From Eubacterium callanderi (GTDB taxonomy: Bacteria > Bacillota > Clostridia > Eubacteriales > Eubacteriaceae), in assembly GCF_900142645.1 (NCBI RefSeq), contig NZ_FRBP01000004.1, forward strand, positions 164,041 through 228,040: DNA of 64,000 nt, written 5' to 3'. Positions within the stretch are counted from its first letter, which is position 1. Each line of letters begins with the position of its first letter. A program made the position numbers and the translations under genes. The notes under the pieces were generated by a model. The model was not told where the DNA came from and made no database searches. It saw nothing but the letters and a program-made list of their open reading frames with translations. This document shows, in pieces, positions 11,801 to 18,146 of this stretch.

Positions 11801-11911
11801 CTTGTAAAGTTTCGTTTTATTACAGGCGGTGATTTCTTCGAATATAATTTAGACAGTTACAAGAGTGCGTACGATAAAACACCATTTGTGTTTAAAACAA
11901 CAGCACAGTAA
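8849..11911 (+). CDS. Large exported protein of unknown function with internal NPHTG-TM-signal junction
   Basis: 1020 residues, not assigned to a known function. Residues 1-30 look like a signal peptide; 38-110 resemble a DUF11-type extracellular beta-domain (NPTEAGLYNVSLKTTLPEGL). NPHTG at 125-129, a hydrophobic stretch (134-152) and RRKQK (157-161) then form what would normally be a C-terminal sortase signal. Directly after it, MMSIILCLSIGTQLGLAALP and an ALA-AGE site look like a second signal peptide. Residues 190-590 are Thr/Ala/Asp-rich and probably beta-sandwich repeats. Residues 630-730 are helical and may form coiled coil. The last 300 residues are Lys/Tyr/Asn-rich and carry no C-terminal anchor. 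It follows the PAP2 gene by 22 bp and ends at a strong terminator. Confidence 0.75.
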   Translation: MKTLYRVISVITLALLLLLFVGASTLARGFDVTYIKDLIPTQLTFDKRTINNGEQITATLALDNPTEAGLYNVSLKTTLPEGLHASAAEKTYDHIAGGQKINYSFKINNGEVSKAALLTAKKGANPHTGYQGPHAIFAVLMLTILILGVIFFKGNARRKQKMMSIILCLSIGTQLGLAALPREALAAGEEAASEESELPTSLENITYDVTEQLVVDGEEQTVTTTVSIEKIAPLTVTTASYEPMTTKTEVAADARFFNVVATSEEDAFSDSISAADIELANAFHGVSIDEINLLDEHTIRLKMSGELDHSDESCGVLYFDKNSFKQEGDKVGVLVVDVMKPLPYFADGTDNVMVNDDGTADIKFCLDTAEFADTAGTAHFSFDNTAVQPVALTIPSTDARKDGVLKVAVNGTADKTEILDALDGVTMTIDSAGLNCGSLELELALAEERITAELTLDTVTADPQSSTKAAASFTGTVSSLNGSVNLTPGSVSLTNDTLPDAVISPVTIESGSDGTFAFTVAIDNPELQKWYEEEGEEGLRAFFAHWASNENLVLAEGSLIDAYGVPVAADDYEVIVYDNMLASNSAASTTDLVSKILTIVNSFAKDAPIGGIAGILGLGSLAMSESKESMSGISDSVAALSESALEINKMTTKIQSEVNYLVDASLESKISKFQDNARSINFRAGLLSSSTNDILAQLAKVESIESQEYKDLMDQLNIILGGTTTGGQGFVYDAYTFGQYILGEGVVGSVLDDYVMLYNRRYNWDSQTTTAKSEYWASNYQLYIKAYMISMCYMNANNKDHMYDAQITKMKDQFNSIDTKWTTFQENLKPPVGKDRNLVDKQLYTVKTANTVTLDPLKDIHEILGDKYRGSFNMKVETLFNNLIKDKKITSYQADNKKIISVDTLNTMKNRLSSSGHKTLYDEMTAVGMVLPTKYLYIGNESLNVDDRLWIMSILTVFAGASGTGSFRGDVYNLETNALEKNVKLVKFRFITGGDFFEYNLDSYKSAYDKTPFVFKTTAQ

Positions 11912-11930
11912 TAAGAATCAAATAAAAAAG

Positions 11931-11969
11931 CATGGCGCATAGTTCCTTACTATGCGCCATGTTTTTTTT
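11931..11969 (+). terminator. Strong terminator; also left recombination-site-like palindrome
   Basis: CATGGCGCATAG (11931-11942) pairs perfectly with CTATGCGCCATG (11950-11961) around TTCCTTA, followed by eight T. An A-rich run precedes the stem, so it can stop transcription from both sides. The same core with the loop reversed occurs after the integrase gene at 13056-13080. Confidence 0.85.
11935..11959 (+). repeat. Inverted copy L of 19-bp core flanking the integrase
   Basis: Two 9-bp inverted arms (GGCGCATAG / CTATGCGCC) around an asymmetric 7-bp centre, TTCCTTA. This is the architecture of a tyrosine-recombinase crossover site. The partner at 13056-13080 shares 19 bp (GCATAG-centre-CTATGC) in opposite orientation. 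Confidence 0.7.
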
Positions 11970-12053
11970 GTTTTTATAATTATAACATTAAACAGGAAAA
12001 AATGCTAGTATTAAATTAAATAAGGTAAATTTTGACAAACAAAGGAGAGCAAT

Positions 12054-13064
12054 ATGAAACGATTAAAAGAATTTATAAACTTTTTTGTAGGGACTGTACC
12101 GATGGACATACTTTTTGATAAATGGTTAGAAAGCAAAAACCATTTAAAAGCACAGACAAAAAGGACTTATGTTCAATTAATTAATCGATATTTGCGTCCC
12201 GTATTTGGAGAAAAGTCCGTTAAGACCATCAGTGAGGAAGATATTCAACGGTTTGTTAGCGACATACAAAAGGATCTGAGTGCGAAAACTGTGCATGAAG
12301 TTTACCGCTGTTTGCGTGCAGTATTTGAGCTGGCAATAGAGAACAAAATTATAGAAAGAAATCCATGCGAAAAAACAGTTTTACCTCAAAAGGAAAAGGT
12401 AAAAGCAAAGGCGCTAAGTATAAAAGATCAAGAAAAAATAGAAAATGCTTTGGGACAGAGTTCAAAGGCACTGGATATCGCTATACTGCTTGCTTTGAAT
12501 TTAGGTTTGAGATTGTCGGAGGTGATCGCATTGCGTTGGCAAGATATACGTTTTAATGAAAATATAGTAATTATTAGGCATAGCATGGAACGTGTTCCGA
12601 CAGGTGATGGAAACAAAACAGTTGCCCATCTGGGAACGCCAAAAACACAGAGCAGCCAGAGAAAAATTCCTTTGGAATTTGAATTTTCAAAATGTTTAAA
12701 AGAATATTTCCAGAAGCAAACATCAGTGCAAAAAAAGCCTGATGCTTTTGTGGTTGGGAAAAAAGATGGAAATTCTTATAATGGACGGACGGTTGAGCGG
12801 CATTTTAAAAAAAGGCTAAAAGAGCTTATGATTTCTGAGACTTATACCTTTCATTCATTAAGGCATAGTTTTGCGACGCGCGCCATGGAAAGCGGCGTCG
12901 TAATAAAAGTTATCAGTGCTTTGTTGGGGCATAGTCAGACAGCTACCACAACAGATATTTACTTACATTTAAGTGAGTCTTTTATTCGGCAGGAAATGAT
13001 GAAAATGAAAGATTTTAAAAGGAAAAGACACTCCGGAAGTACGCGGGTGAGGCACGCCGCATAG
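12054..13064 (+). CDS. Tyrosine recombinase / phage-type integrase
   Basis: 336 residues. An N-terminal SAM-like DNA-binding domain (about 17-105, TKRTYVQLINRYLRPVFG) precedes a catalytic domain with all expected residues: Arg153 (LGLRLSEV), Lys197 (GTPKTQSS), His267 and Arg270 (HSLRH), His293 (LLGHSQ) and nucleophile Tyr303 (TTDIYLHL). AAAGGAGAG precedes the ATG. Base use is clearly more A/T-rich than in the flanking metabolic genes, which points to recent acquisition. The gene sits alone between two inverted copies of a recombination-site-like palindrome, and its stop codon lies inside the right copy. It may therefore invert its own segment rather than, or as well as, integrating an element. 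Confidence 0.92.
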   Translation: MKRLKEFINFFVGTVPMDILFDKWLESKNHLKAQTKRTYVQLINRYLRPVFGEKSVKTISEEDIQRFVSDIQKDLSAKTVHEVYRCLRAVFELAIENKIIERNPCEKTVLPQKEKVKAKALSIKDQEKIENALGQSSKALDIAILLALNLGLRLSEVIALRWQDIRFNENIVIIRHSMERVPTGDGNKTVAHLGTPKTQSSQRKIPLEFEFSKCLKEYFQKQTSVQKKPDAFVVGKKDGNSYNGRTVERHFKKRLKELMISETYTFHSLRHSFATRAMESGVVIKVISALLGHSQTATTTDIYLHLSESFIRQEMMKMKDFKRKRHSGSTRVRHAA

Positions 13065-13080
13065 TAAGGAACTATGCGGC
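13056..13080 (+). repeat. Inverted copy R of 19-bp core flanking the integrase
   Basis: GCCGCATAG, TAAGGAA, CTATGCGGC: 9-bp arms around a 7-bp centre that is the exact reverse complement of the centre in copy L at 11935-11959. The integrase stop codon TAG (13062-13064) is part of the left arm. No T-run follows, so unlike copy L it is a poor terminator. Confidence 0.7.
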
Positions 13081-13143
13081 ATTTCTAAGTAATTAAATAC
13101 CCGTTGCCAGAAAAAATACAAAAAACAGAGAGAGGCTAAAGAA

Positions 13144-13668
13144 ATGCTCAAGAATTTAATCAATATGGTACTGCTTTGTCCGGAAGGCGTTCAGGAACAT
13201 AATAAACGAACCGGTCGATTAATCCGTGCTCTCCTTACAGAAATCGGGCGGAGTGATCTGATTGAAATTTGGCGTTTTGGTGACCTGTCTCCCTGTGACT
13301 ATCATGATCTGGGTAAAAGAAATGATGATACCGATGATCTGGAACACTGTGAACGTGGATCGGATTTTTTCAGCGATGCATTTCGGAAAGCGTCAGGTAA
13401 CAAGGAATCAATATTCTGCAGTATTGCCAGTGATCTTTGCCGTTACCACCATGAACGCTGGGATGGCAAAGGGGGACCGGAGCATCTGACAGGCGACAAT
13501 ATTCCAATAATTGCAAGGGCTGCCGCAGTAGCGAATGCCTGGGACCATTTAAAAACAGAATGTCCCGGGACAAACGATACCGAGCTGCTTAAAAAAATTA
13601 AAAAACATGAAGGCGTCTACTATGATCCGGAGATGGTGTGCGCCTTGTTTCGTCTATTCCCGGCATAG
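13144..13668 (+). CDS. Degenerate HD-GYP-like domain protein
   Basis: 174 residues. The segment YHDLGK (near residue 54) and YHHERWDGKGGP followed by IPIIARAAAVANAWDHL (near residues 100-135) follow the HD-GYP phosphodiesterase pattern. However, the GYP signature is GGP, the N-terminal HD region is shortened, and no sensor domain is attached. HD-GYP proteins normally hydrolyse cyclic di-GMP; whether this small version is active is doubtful. It lies 80 bp downstream of the integrase and may travel with it. ATG 13144 was taken; the upstream AGAGAGG is an acceptable ribosome site. Confidence 0.65.
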   Translation: MLKNLINMVLLCPEGVQEHNKRTGRLIRALLTEIGRSDLIEIWRFGDLSPCDYHDLGKRNDDTDDLEHCERGSDFFSDAFRKASGNKESIFCSIASDLCRYHHERWDGKGGPEHLTGDNIPIIARAAAVANAWDHLKTECPGTNDTELLKKIKKHEGVYYDPEMVCALFRLFPA

Positions 13669-13700
13669 CCGGTGATATAGAGTCTCTTTTTTACCTTAGG

Positions 13701-13732
13701 CGGTGTCTGCGCCATTAGACACCGTCTATTTA
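13701..13732 (+). terminator. Hairpin after HD-GYP-like gene
   Basis: CGGTGTCT (13701-13708) pairs with AGACACCG (13717-13724) around an 8-nt loop, followed by TCTATTTATC. Position after the stop codon suggests a terminator, with a weak T-run. Confidence 0.55.
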
Positions 13733-13773
13733 TCAATAGAAAAACAGAATATACCCCGCAGGGGACCATTCAT

Positions 13774-13825
13774 GGACCTGCTTTCATGCAAGCTATATTT
13801 TGCATGAAAGCGGGTCCTTTTTATT
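13774..13825 (+). terminator. Long 18-bp hairpin with T-run upstream of island gene
   Basis: GGACCTGCTTTCATGCAA (13774-13791) pairs with TTGCATGAAAGCGGGTCC (13800-13817), with one G-T pair, followed by TTTTTATTAT. The stem is much longer than that of usual terminators. It lies 28 bp before the next ATG, so it may insulate or attenuate the genes at 13.85-16.56 kb. Confidence 0.7.
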
Positions 13826-13852
13826 ATGTGTGTGAAGTAAAGGAGAAAGAAA

Positions 13853-14392
13853 ATGGGCTACGCCGCAGCAATGAAACGCTTAAAACAGGAAACGCTCGAA
13901 CAGCATATCAAAGACCATCCCGACCAGTTTGAGGCTGTTGATACCGGTTATCTTTTAAAAAAAGGCGGAGAACTGGTGGTTGAGCTTATCTACCATGGCC
14001 ATCATAAGCAAGTCCGCCGCCATTGCCAGAGTCCGCTGAAACAGAAAACCATGCGCCTGAAAGAAAAAGATGGTAAGGTTTGTGTGGTCAATGGCTTATC
14101 AAAGGAAATTGAGGATGATGAGGGACTGGTTTATGTTCTCTGGGTATGCTCAAAAGAGTGCGAGCACTGTGCAAAGCGCCAGCGTGTACTGCCCGTCTTT
14201 GCAGCGTGTTGGATGCGCCATACCCTGTTCACTGCCGCCCGTACCCTTTTACATTTGTTTGAAAACGATGAACTCCGCGAAAAGCCTCTGAACCCGCGCC
14301 GCGGCCGGCCTGTGCTCACCCTGCCCTTTTGCGGAGAACTGAGCACCGTGTACCGCTGGCGGCAGAAAATAAAAATAATTTTTAATTCATGA
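13853..14392 (+). CDS. Hypothetical protein of the mobile island
   Basis: 179 residues, not recognised. It is Lys/His-rich at the N-terminus (HGHHKQVRRHCQS) with a central Cys cluster CSKECEHCAKRQ that could bind zinc. The C-terminal part is basic (NPRRGRPVLTLPFCGE). AAGGAG precedes ATG 13853. It opens a run of same-strand genes with phage-like products (KilA-C, replication, sigma factor), so a role in the same element is plausible. Confidence 0.6.
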   Translation: MGYAAAMKRLKQETLEQHIKDHPDQFEAVDTGYLLKKGGELVVELIYHGHHKQVRRHCQSPLKQKTMRLKEKDGKVCVVNGLSKEIEDDEGLVYVLWVCSKECEHCAKRQRVLPVFAACWMRHTLFTAARTLLHLFENDELREKPLNPRRGRPVLTLPFCGELSTVYRWRQKIKIIFNS

Positions 14393-14517
14393 TAATAAAA
14401 ACACGTTCTCGCGTCCGTTAAAACCATAGAGTCCTGTAAGATAGAACCATCAGCAGGAGCACCGGAAAAAGTGCACCGCTGAAATTGAACCATTATATTT
14501 TACAGGAGGATTACAGA

Positions 14518-15069
14518 ATGAATTGTAACCAGATCACCCCAACCGTCCGGGCAGAAGAAAAAGGTTTTCGTCCATGGTGTGCTTCGTGCGCGCTAAAACA
14601 GGAGGACCGCATTTTAGGGAGCTTTGAGACTCTGCCCGATGTAGACCAGCGCATCGAGCTCGCCTTTCTTGAAAAGCAGCTGAAAGCCCTGGGGCAGGAA
14701 TATGACGAAAAAGCCCGGATTTATCTGGAGGATGACAGTGAGAGAAAAGAGTATGAGGACAGCAGGGCAGGCAAGGATGATATACCTGTCGCCCGTCTGG
14801 CGGAGATCATGCGGCAGCAGGGCCTGAGCATTGGGAGGAACCAGCTGTATGTGTGGCTTCGGAAAAGGGGATTTGCTTATTTTGATGCGCTGCGCAACCG
14901 TAATTTGCCAACCCGGCAGTCCCTGGACAAAAAACGTATGACCGTTGAGTACAAAACCTATGTGGAGAAAAAGAGCGGCCGTCTCAAGCAGTCCCCACAG
15001 CTTCGGATCACCCCTTCGGGCCAGGAATTCTTTATCAGCACACTGGCAGAGGAAAGAAACAGGGGATGA
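14518..15069 (+). CDS. Phage antirepressor-like protein with KilA-C (ANT) domain
   Basis: 183 residues. The C-terminal 110 match the KilA-C domain of phage antirepressors: PVARLAEIMRQQGLSIGRNQ, then LRKRGFAYFDALRNRNLPTR and QLRITPSGQEFF. The N-terminal portion has a short Cys motif (PWCASCALK) instead of a typical Bro-N or Rha domain. ATG 14518 is chosen over an earlier in-frame codon because AGGAGG lies just upstream. It overlaps the next gene by four bases (ATGA). Such proteins switch prophage or plasmid development, and the context here is a small element lacking structural genes. Confidence 0.8.
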   Translation: MNCNQITPTVRAEEKGFRPWCASCALKQEDRILGSFETLPDVDQRIELAFLEKQLKALGQEYDEKARIYLEDDSERKEYEDSRAGKDDIPVARLAEIMRQQGLSIGRNQLYVWLRKRGFAYFDALRNRNLPTRQSLDKKRMTVEYKTYVEKKSGRLKQSPQLRITPSGQEFFISTLAEERNRG

Positions 15070-15683
15070 ACTATCTGACCGAGCTCCTGGCCTTTTACAG
15101 GTGGATGGCGGAGAATCCGCTGAGCCCGCTGCTCCAGGCTTACTGGCACTTGCTTATGTACACCAATAACCGGGCAGCCATTCGGACAGCCCAGGACGTG
15201 TGGTACTGGCCGGTAGAGTTTAAACTGCCAAATACAGTGGCTATGCCCATTTTAGGCATCCGGGACCGGCGGGTTCTGCTGCGACAAAGGGGGTACCTCA
15301 TTGACCGCGGCCGTGTGACGTACCAGAAGGACGCTGGCCAGCGGGCGGGAATTTACCGGATGGTCCCCTTCGATCAAGGCCTTGAGGCCATTTGTGTAAG
15401 GGATGAAAGAAGGGACAGTGTGACAAAGGTCTGGACACAGGCTGTCCCGTCAACTGTGACAGAATTGTCCCCGTTCATAAACATAAACACTAAACAGGCT
15501 TCTCTATCCTATAGTAATCAGGAGGCTGCGGCCAGCATCCACGGCTTCAACCTGCTGCCACCGCTTACGGACGAGGAAAGAGCAGAGATCAAGGCCCAGT
15601 ACCCAGACGATGATGTAGCTGCTTTTAACGCCATGTGGGCAGCGAGAGAAAGGAAACAAATGGCAGGAAAAGCGCAGGGTTAA
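15066..15683 (+). CDS. Phage/plasmid replication-initiator-like protein
   Basis: 205 residues. The first 105 (FYRWMAENPLSPLLQAYWHL, then a winged-helix-like stretch ending in GRVTYQKDAGQRAGIYRMV) resemble the N-terminal DNA-binding domain of phage replisome organisers of the DnaD type. The C-terminal half is polar, with a possible DnaD-tail-like TDEERAEIKAQYPDDD near residue 180. Start overlaps the stop of the KilA-C gene, implying translational coupling. Assignment is by fold-like pattern only. Confidence 0.55.
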   Translation: MNYLTELLAFYRWMAENPLSPLLQAYWHLLMYTNNRAAIRTAQDVWYWPVEFKLPNTVAMPILGIRDRRVLLRQRGYLIDRGRVTYQKDAGQRAGIYRMVPFDQGLEAICVRDERRDSVTKVWTQAVPSTVTELSPFININTKQASLSYSNQEAAASIHGFNLLPPLTDEERAEIKAQYPDDDVAAFNAMWAARERKQMAGKAQG

Positions 15684-15728
15684 ACGCCCCGCCTTTTCCT
15701 GAAGATTAAAATTTATGGAGGTAACCAT

Positions 15729-15929
15729 ATGAATAAATACGGCAGAGGCCCCAGAATCATCAACCGCCGCCGAAGCTACAGAGTTTTAGCGGAGTGCCGG
15801 GTTGAGGCAGGCTTTTATGCCCGGGACGCAGAGGAGGCAGAGGATCTGTTTAATGACCTCAGCGCCGCGGTGGAGGACCGTTTTCCAGGCATTGTGCTTG
15901 AGATCACAGATGTGTATGAGGATGACTGA
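15729..15929 (+). CDS. Small hypothetical island protein
   Basis: 66 residues, very basic at the N-terminus (RGPRIINRRRSYRV) and acidic at the C-terminus (EITDVYEDD). GGAGG lies 6-7 bases before the ATG and the sigma-factor gene starts 14 bp after its stop, so it is probably translated. No recognised domain. Confidence 0.55.
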   Translation: MNKYGRGPRIINRRRSYRVLAECRVEAGFYARDAEEAEDLFNDLSAAVEDRFPGIVLEITDVYEDD

Positions 15930-15943
15930 AAAGGAGAAGGTGC

Positions 15944-16561
15944 ATGGATTATAAAGAAATTGACCGGTGGGTGCTTCGCGCGCAAAAGGGGGATGGAGAA
16001 GCCATGGCTTTTCTGGAGCGTATGTTCCGCCCTCTGATGCTTGCGTCGGCGGATAAGGCCCGGCCAGAGAATTACAGCTTTGAGGACTGCCTGCAGGATG
16101 CGCGGCTCTTTTTTCTGGAGGGCATCAGGTGTTATGACGGCACGCGGGGCAGCGGCTTTGCCGCCTATATTAAGACTTATCTTTACCGGTCACTGCAAAA
16201 TAAACGCAGAAAGTGCTGGCGGCGTCTGGTGCGGGACATCTCCGGCGACGGCGCCAGCCGTGAGGAGGATGAAGGAACACTGTTTGATACCCTGCCGGAT
16301 TTGTCGGCCGACATCATGGGAAACTATACTCACCGGGAGGAGCTGGCAGCCCTGTCAGAAGCTCTTGGTGAGCTCACCCCTGAGGAGCTGGCTCTGCTGA
16401 GAGCTGTCTATGGGCAGGGGCAGACAATAAGAGGCGCATCCCAAAGCCTGGGGGTGGGCTACAGCACAGTCCAGTACCGCCACCGAAGGCTTTTGGACAT
16501 CCTGAGAAAGCGGCTGACCGGGGTGCCGTCCAAAAAAGAATTGGTCAAAAAGAGGACTTGA
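15944..16561 (+). CDS. Sigma-70-family factor, ECF/phage-like
   Basis: 205 residues. A region-2-like segment (about 1-90: EIDRWVLRAQKGDGEAMAFL, FEDCLQDARLFFLEGIRCYD, YIKTYLYRSLQNKRRK) and a region-4 helix-turn-helix (about 135-195: LGELTPEELALLRAVYGQG, ASQSLGVGYSTVQYRHRRLL) flank a short acidic linker. Sigma-like proteins of this size occur in phages and conjugative elements and in toxin loci (UviA/TcdR types). It closes the island operon, GGAGAAGG precedes ATG, and it may drive late or transfer genes that are missing here. Confidence 0.75.
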   Translation: MDYKEIDRWVLRAQKGDGEAMAFLERMFRPLMLASADKARPENYSFEDCLQDARLFFLEGIRCYDGTRGSGFAAYIKTYLYRSLQNKRRKCWRRLVRDISGDGASREEDEGTLFDTLPDLSADIMGNYTHREELAALSEALGELTPEELALLRAVYGQGQTIRGASQSLGVGYSTVQYRHRRLLDILRKRLTGVPSKKELVKKRT

Positions 16562-16682
16562 AACAACTTATAGAAAAGGGCAGCTGCATTCTTCAAGAAA
16601 GCTTCAAGAAATGGAAAAAGGCTTTTTTTTCCTGTGGTCAGGTGCTATGATAAGTGCATGCTAAACATGGAGGTAAATCTGT

Positions 16683-17471
16683 ATGAAAAAATTAGAAGAT
16701 AAAGTAGCCATTGTGACAGCCGCAACCGCTGGCATTGGTCTGGCGAGCGCGAAAAAACTGGCTCAAAATGGTGCTTTGGTTTATATTGCGGGACTGGAGG
16801 ATGAACTGGCGGAAAAGGCCCTGGCCGAATGCAGCGAGGAGAAACTGAATGTGAAGTTCCACCCCTTTAATGCCTTTGATTATGAGGGATATCATGTAAT
16901 GGTAGAGCATGTTGCAAAGGAGGAGGGGCGCCTAGATATTCTGGTGAATAACTTTGGGATCGGGATTCCCACCAAGGATTTTGATATTTTGACAGGGGAC
17001 CCTTACGCGTTTTTCGATATTCTGCAAAAAAATATCGGCAGTGTATACCTGCCCTGTAAACCGGCGATTCGCTACATGGCTGGTCATGGCGGCGGCAATA
17101 TTGTCAATATATCCAGCATCGGGGGGCTTTTACCAGATGTTTCCAGGCTGGGCTATGGGGTGTCCAAAGCGGCGATTAACTACCTGACCAAAGCCATTGC
17201 CCTGCAGTTCGGCAGCAAAAATATCCGCTGTAATGCGGTAGCGCCGGGGATGATCGGCACCGATGCAGTCAAGAAGAGTATGACCGGCGATTTTCAAAAG
17301 GCATTTTTACGCCATGTACCCCTTGGCCGGGTGGGCGAGCCGGAGGATATTGCCAACGCCGTGCTGTTTTTGGCGAGTGACGATTCCTCCTTCATTACCG
17401 GACATATTCTGGATGTAGCTGGTGGCTTCGGCATCGGTACCCCAGAGTATGCAGACGCAGTGAAGGGGTAA
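16683..17471 (+). CDS. Short-chain dehydrogenase, 7-alpha-hydroxysteroid-dehydrogenase-like
   Basis: 262-residue classical SDR. The NAD(P)-binding loop TAATAGIG (12-19) departs from the usual TGxxxGIG. NNFG (89-92), Ser144/Ser145, Tyr158 and Lys162 (YGVSK) supply the rest of the active site. The C-terminal segment (GRVGEPEDIANAVLFLASDD, then VAGGFGIGTPEY) and the overall pattern closely resemble, from memory, 7-alpha-hydroxysteroid dehydrogenases of clostridia such as C. absonum, so bile-acid oxidation is a reasonable guess. GGAGG precedes ATG. It stands alone between the island and a bidirectional terminator. SDR class is certain, substrate is not. Confidence 0.85.
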   Translation: MKKLEDKVAIVTAATAGIGLASAKKLAQNGALVYIAGLEDELAEKALAECSEEKLNVKFHPFNAFDYEGYHVMVEHVAKEEGRLDILVNNFGIGIPTKDFDILTGDPYAFFDILQKNIGSVYLPCKPAIRYMAGHGGGNIVNISSIGGLLPDVSRLGYGVSKAAINYLTKAIALQFGSKNIRCNAVAPGMIGTDAVKKSMTGDFQKAFLRHVPLGRVGEPEDIANAVLFLASDDSSFITGHILDVAGGFGIGTPEYADAVKG

Positions 17472-17479
17472 ACTAAAAG

Positions 17480-17512
17480 AAGGCACCGCTGATTTTGACA
17501 GCGGTGCCTTTC
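17480..17512 (+). terminator. Bidirectional terminator between convergent genes
   Basis: AGGCACCGCTG (17481-17491) pairs with CAGCGGTGCCT (17499-17509) around a 7-nt loop, with A-rich sequence before it and TTTCT after it. It serves the SDR gene on the plus strand and the C39-like gene on the minus strand. Confidence 0.8.
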
Positions 17513-17527
17513 TGCGTGCATAGAGGA

Positions 17528-18133
17528 TTAAGGTGTAATGGTCATTAAAATGCCAGTATAGAGCCAGCTGCTCCCTGCGATGGGGTCTCCGACAGTAAAG
17601 ATCTGATCAGGTTTTTCTTCACCGTTCATGGGATCGTAAACTGTGCAGGGACAGGGATACTTCTGCTCCTGTTTTTTTATAAGGATATAGTGGAGGAGCA
17701 TATCGCAGGCGGTCAGATCAAGGGTGTTGCTTGTAATGCTGATGGTGTACTGCCCTGGCTGCAGGGCCTTTAGCGGGTCTTCGCAGGTAAAATTGAACAG
17801 GGGCTTTAGTCCGTGGGTATTAACAGATCGGATGAGCGCAATAAACGGCGGATCAATAGGCATAAGACAGGTTGGTTTAAGCCCGCATTTTCTAAGATAA
17901 TCGGCCATTTTGATGGGAGAGCAATAATCGGCGGTCATCACGCCACTAAGGGGATAGCTGAACTCGTGAATGCTGTCCCCAAATTTAGTTTGATTGTGGA
18001 TTTTGTTTGCATACGCAATGGCGTCATCAGGATTTTCAAACGGACAAGTGTCGTGTTCAAGCTCCCACAGCAGATAGGCAATGGAAAAGGCGCCACAGTT
18101 ATAAGGTTGGTCTTGTTGGATGTATTTTGGCAT
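17528..18133 (-). CDS. C39-like papain-fold cysteine peptidase-like protein
   Basis: 201 residues with no signal peptide. QDQPYNCGAFSIAYLL puts Gln7 and Cys13 in the spacing of the oxyanion Gln and nucleophile of C39-type peptidases. HYILIKK (His148) and VYDPMNGE (Asp167) match the remaining triad positions. It could be a peptidase or a peptidase-like binding protein. AAAGGAG lies before its ATG. The upstream regulator gene ends 13 bp away on the same strand, so the two form an operon. Role unknown; the residue pattern is what supports the call. Confidence 0.6.
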   Translation of the reverse strand: MPKYIQQDQPYNCGAFSIAYLLWELEHDTCPFENPDDAIAYANKIHNQTKFGDSIHEFSYPLSGVMTADYCSPIKMADYLRKCGLKPTCLMPIDPPFIALIRSVNTHGLKPLFNFTCEDPLKALQPGQYTISITSNTLDLTACDMLLHYILIKKQEQKYPCPCTVYDPMNGEEKPDQIFTVGDPIAGSSWLYTGILMTITP

Positions 18134-18146
18134 TTAATCTTCTCCT

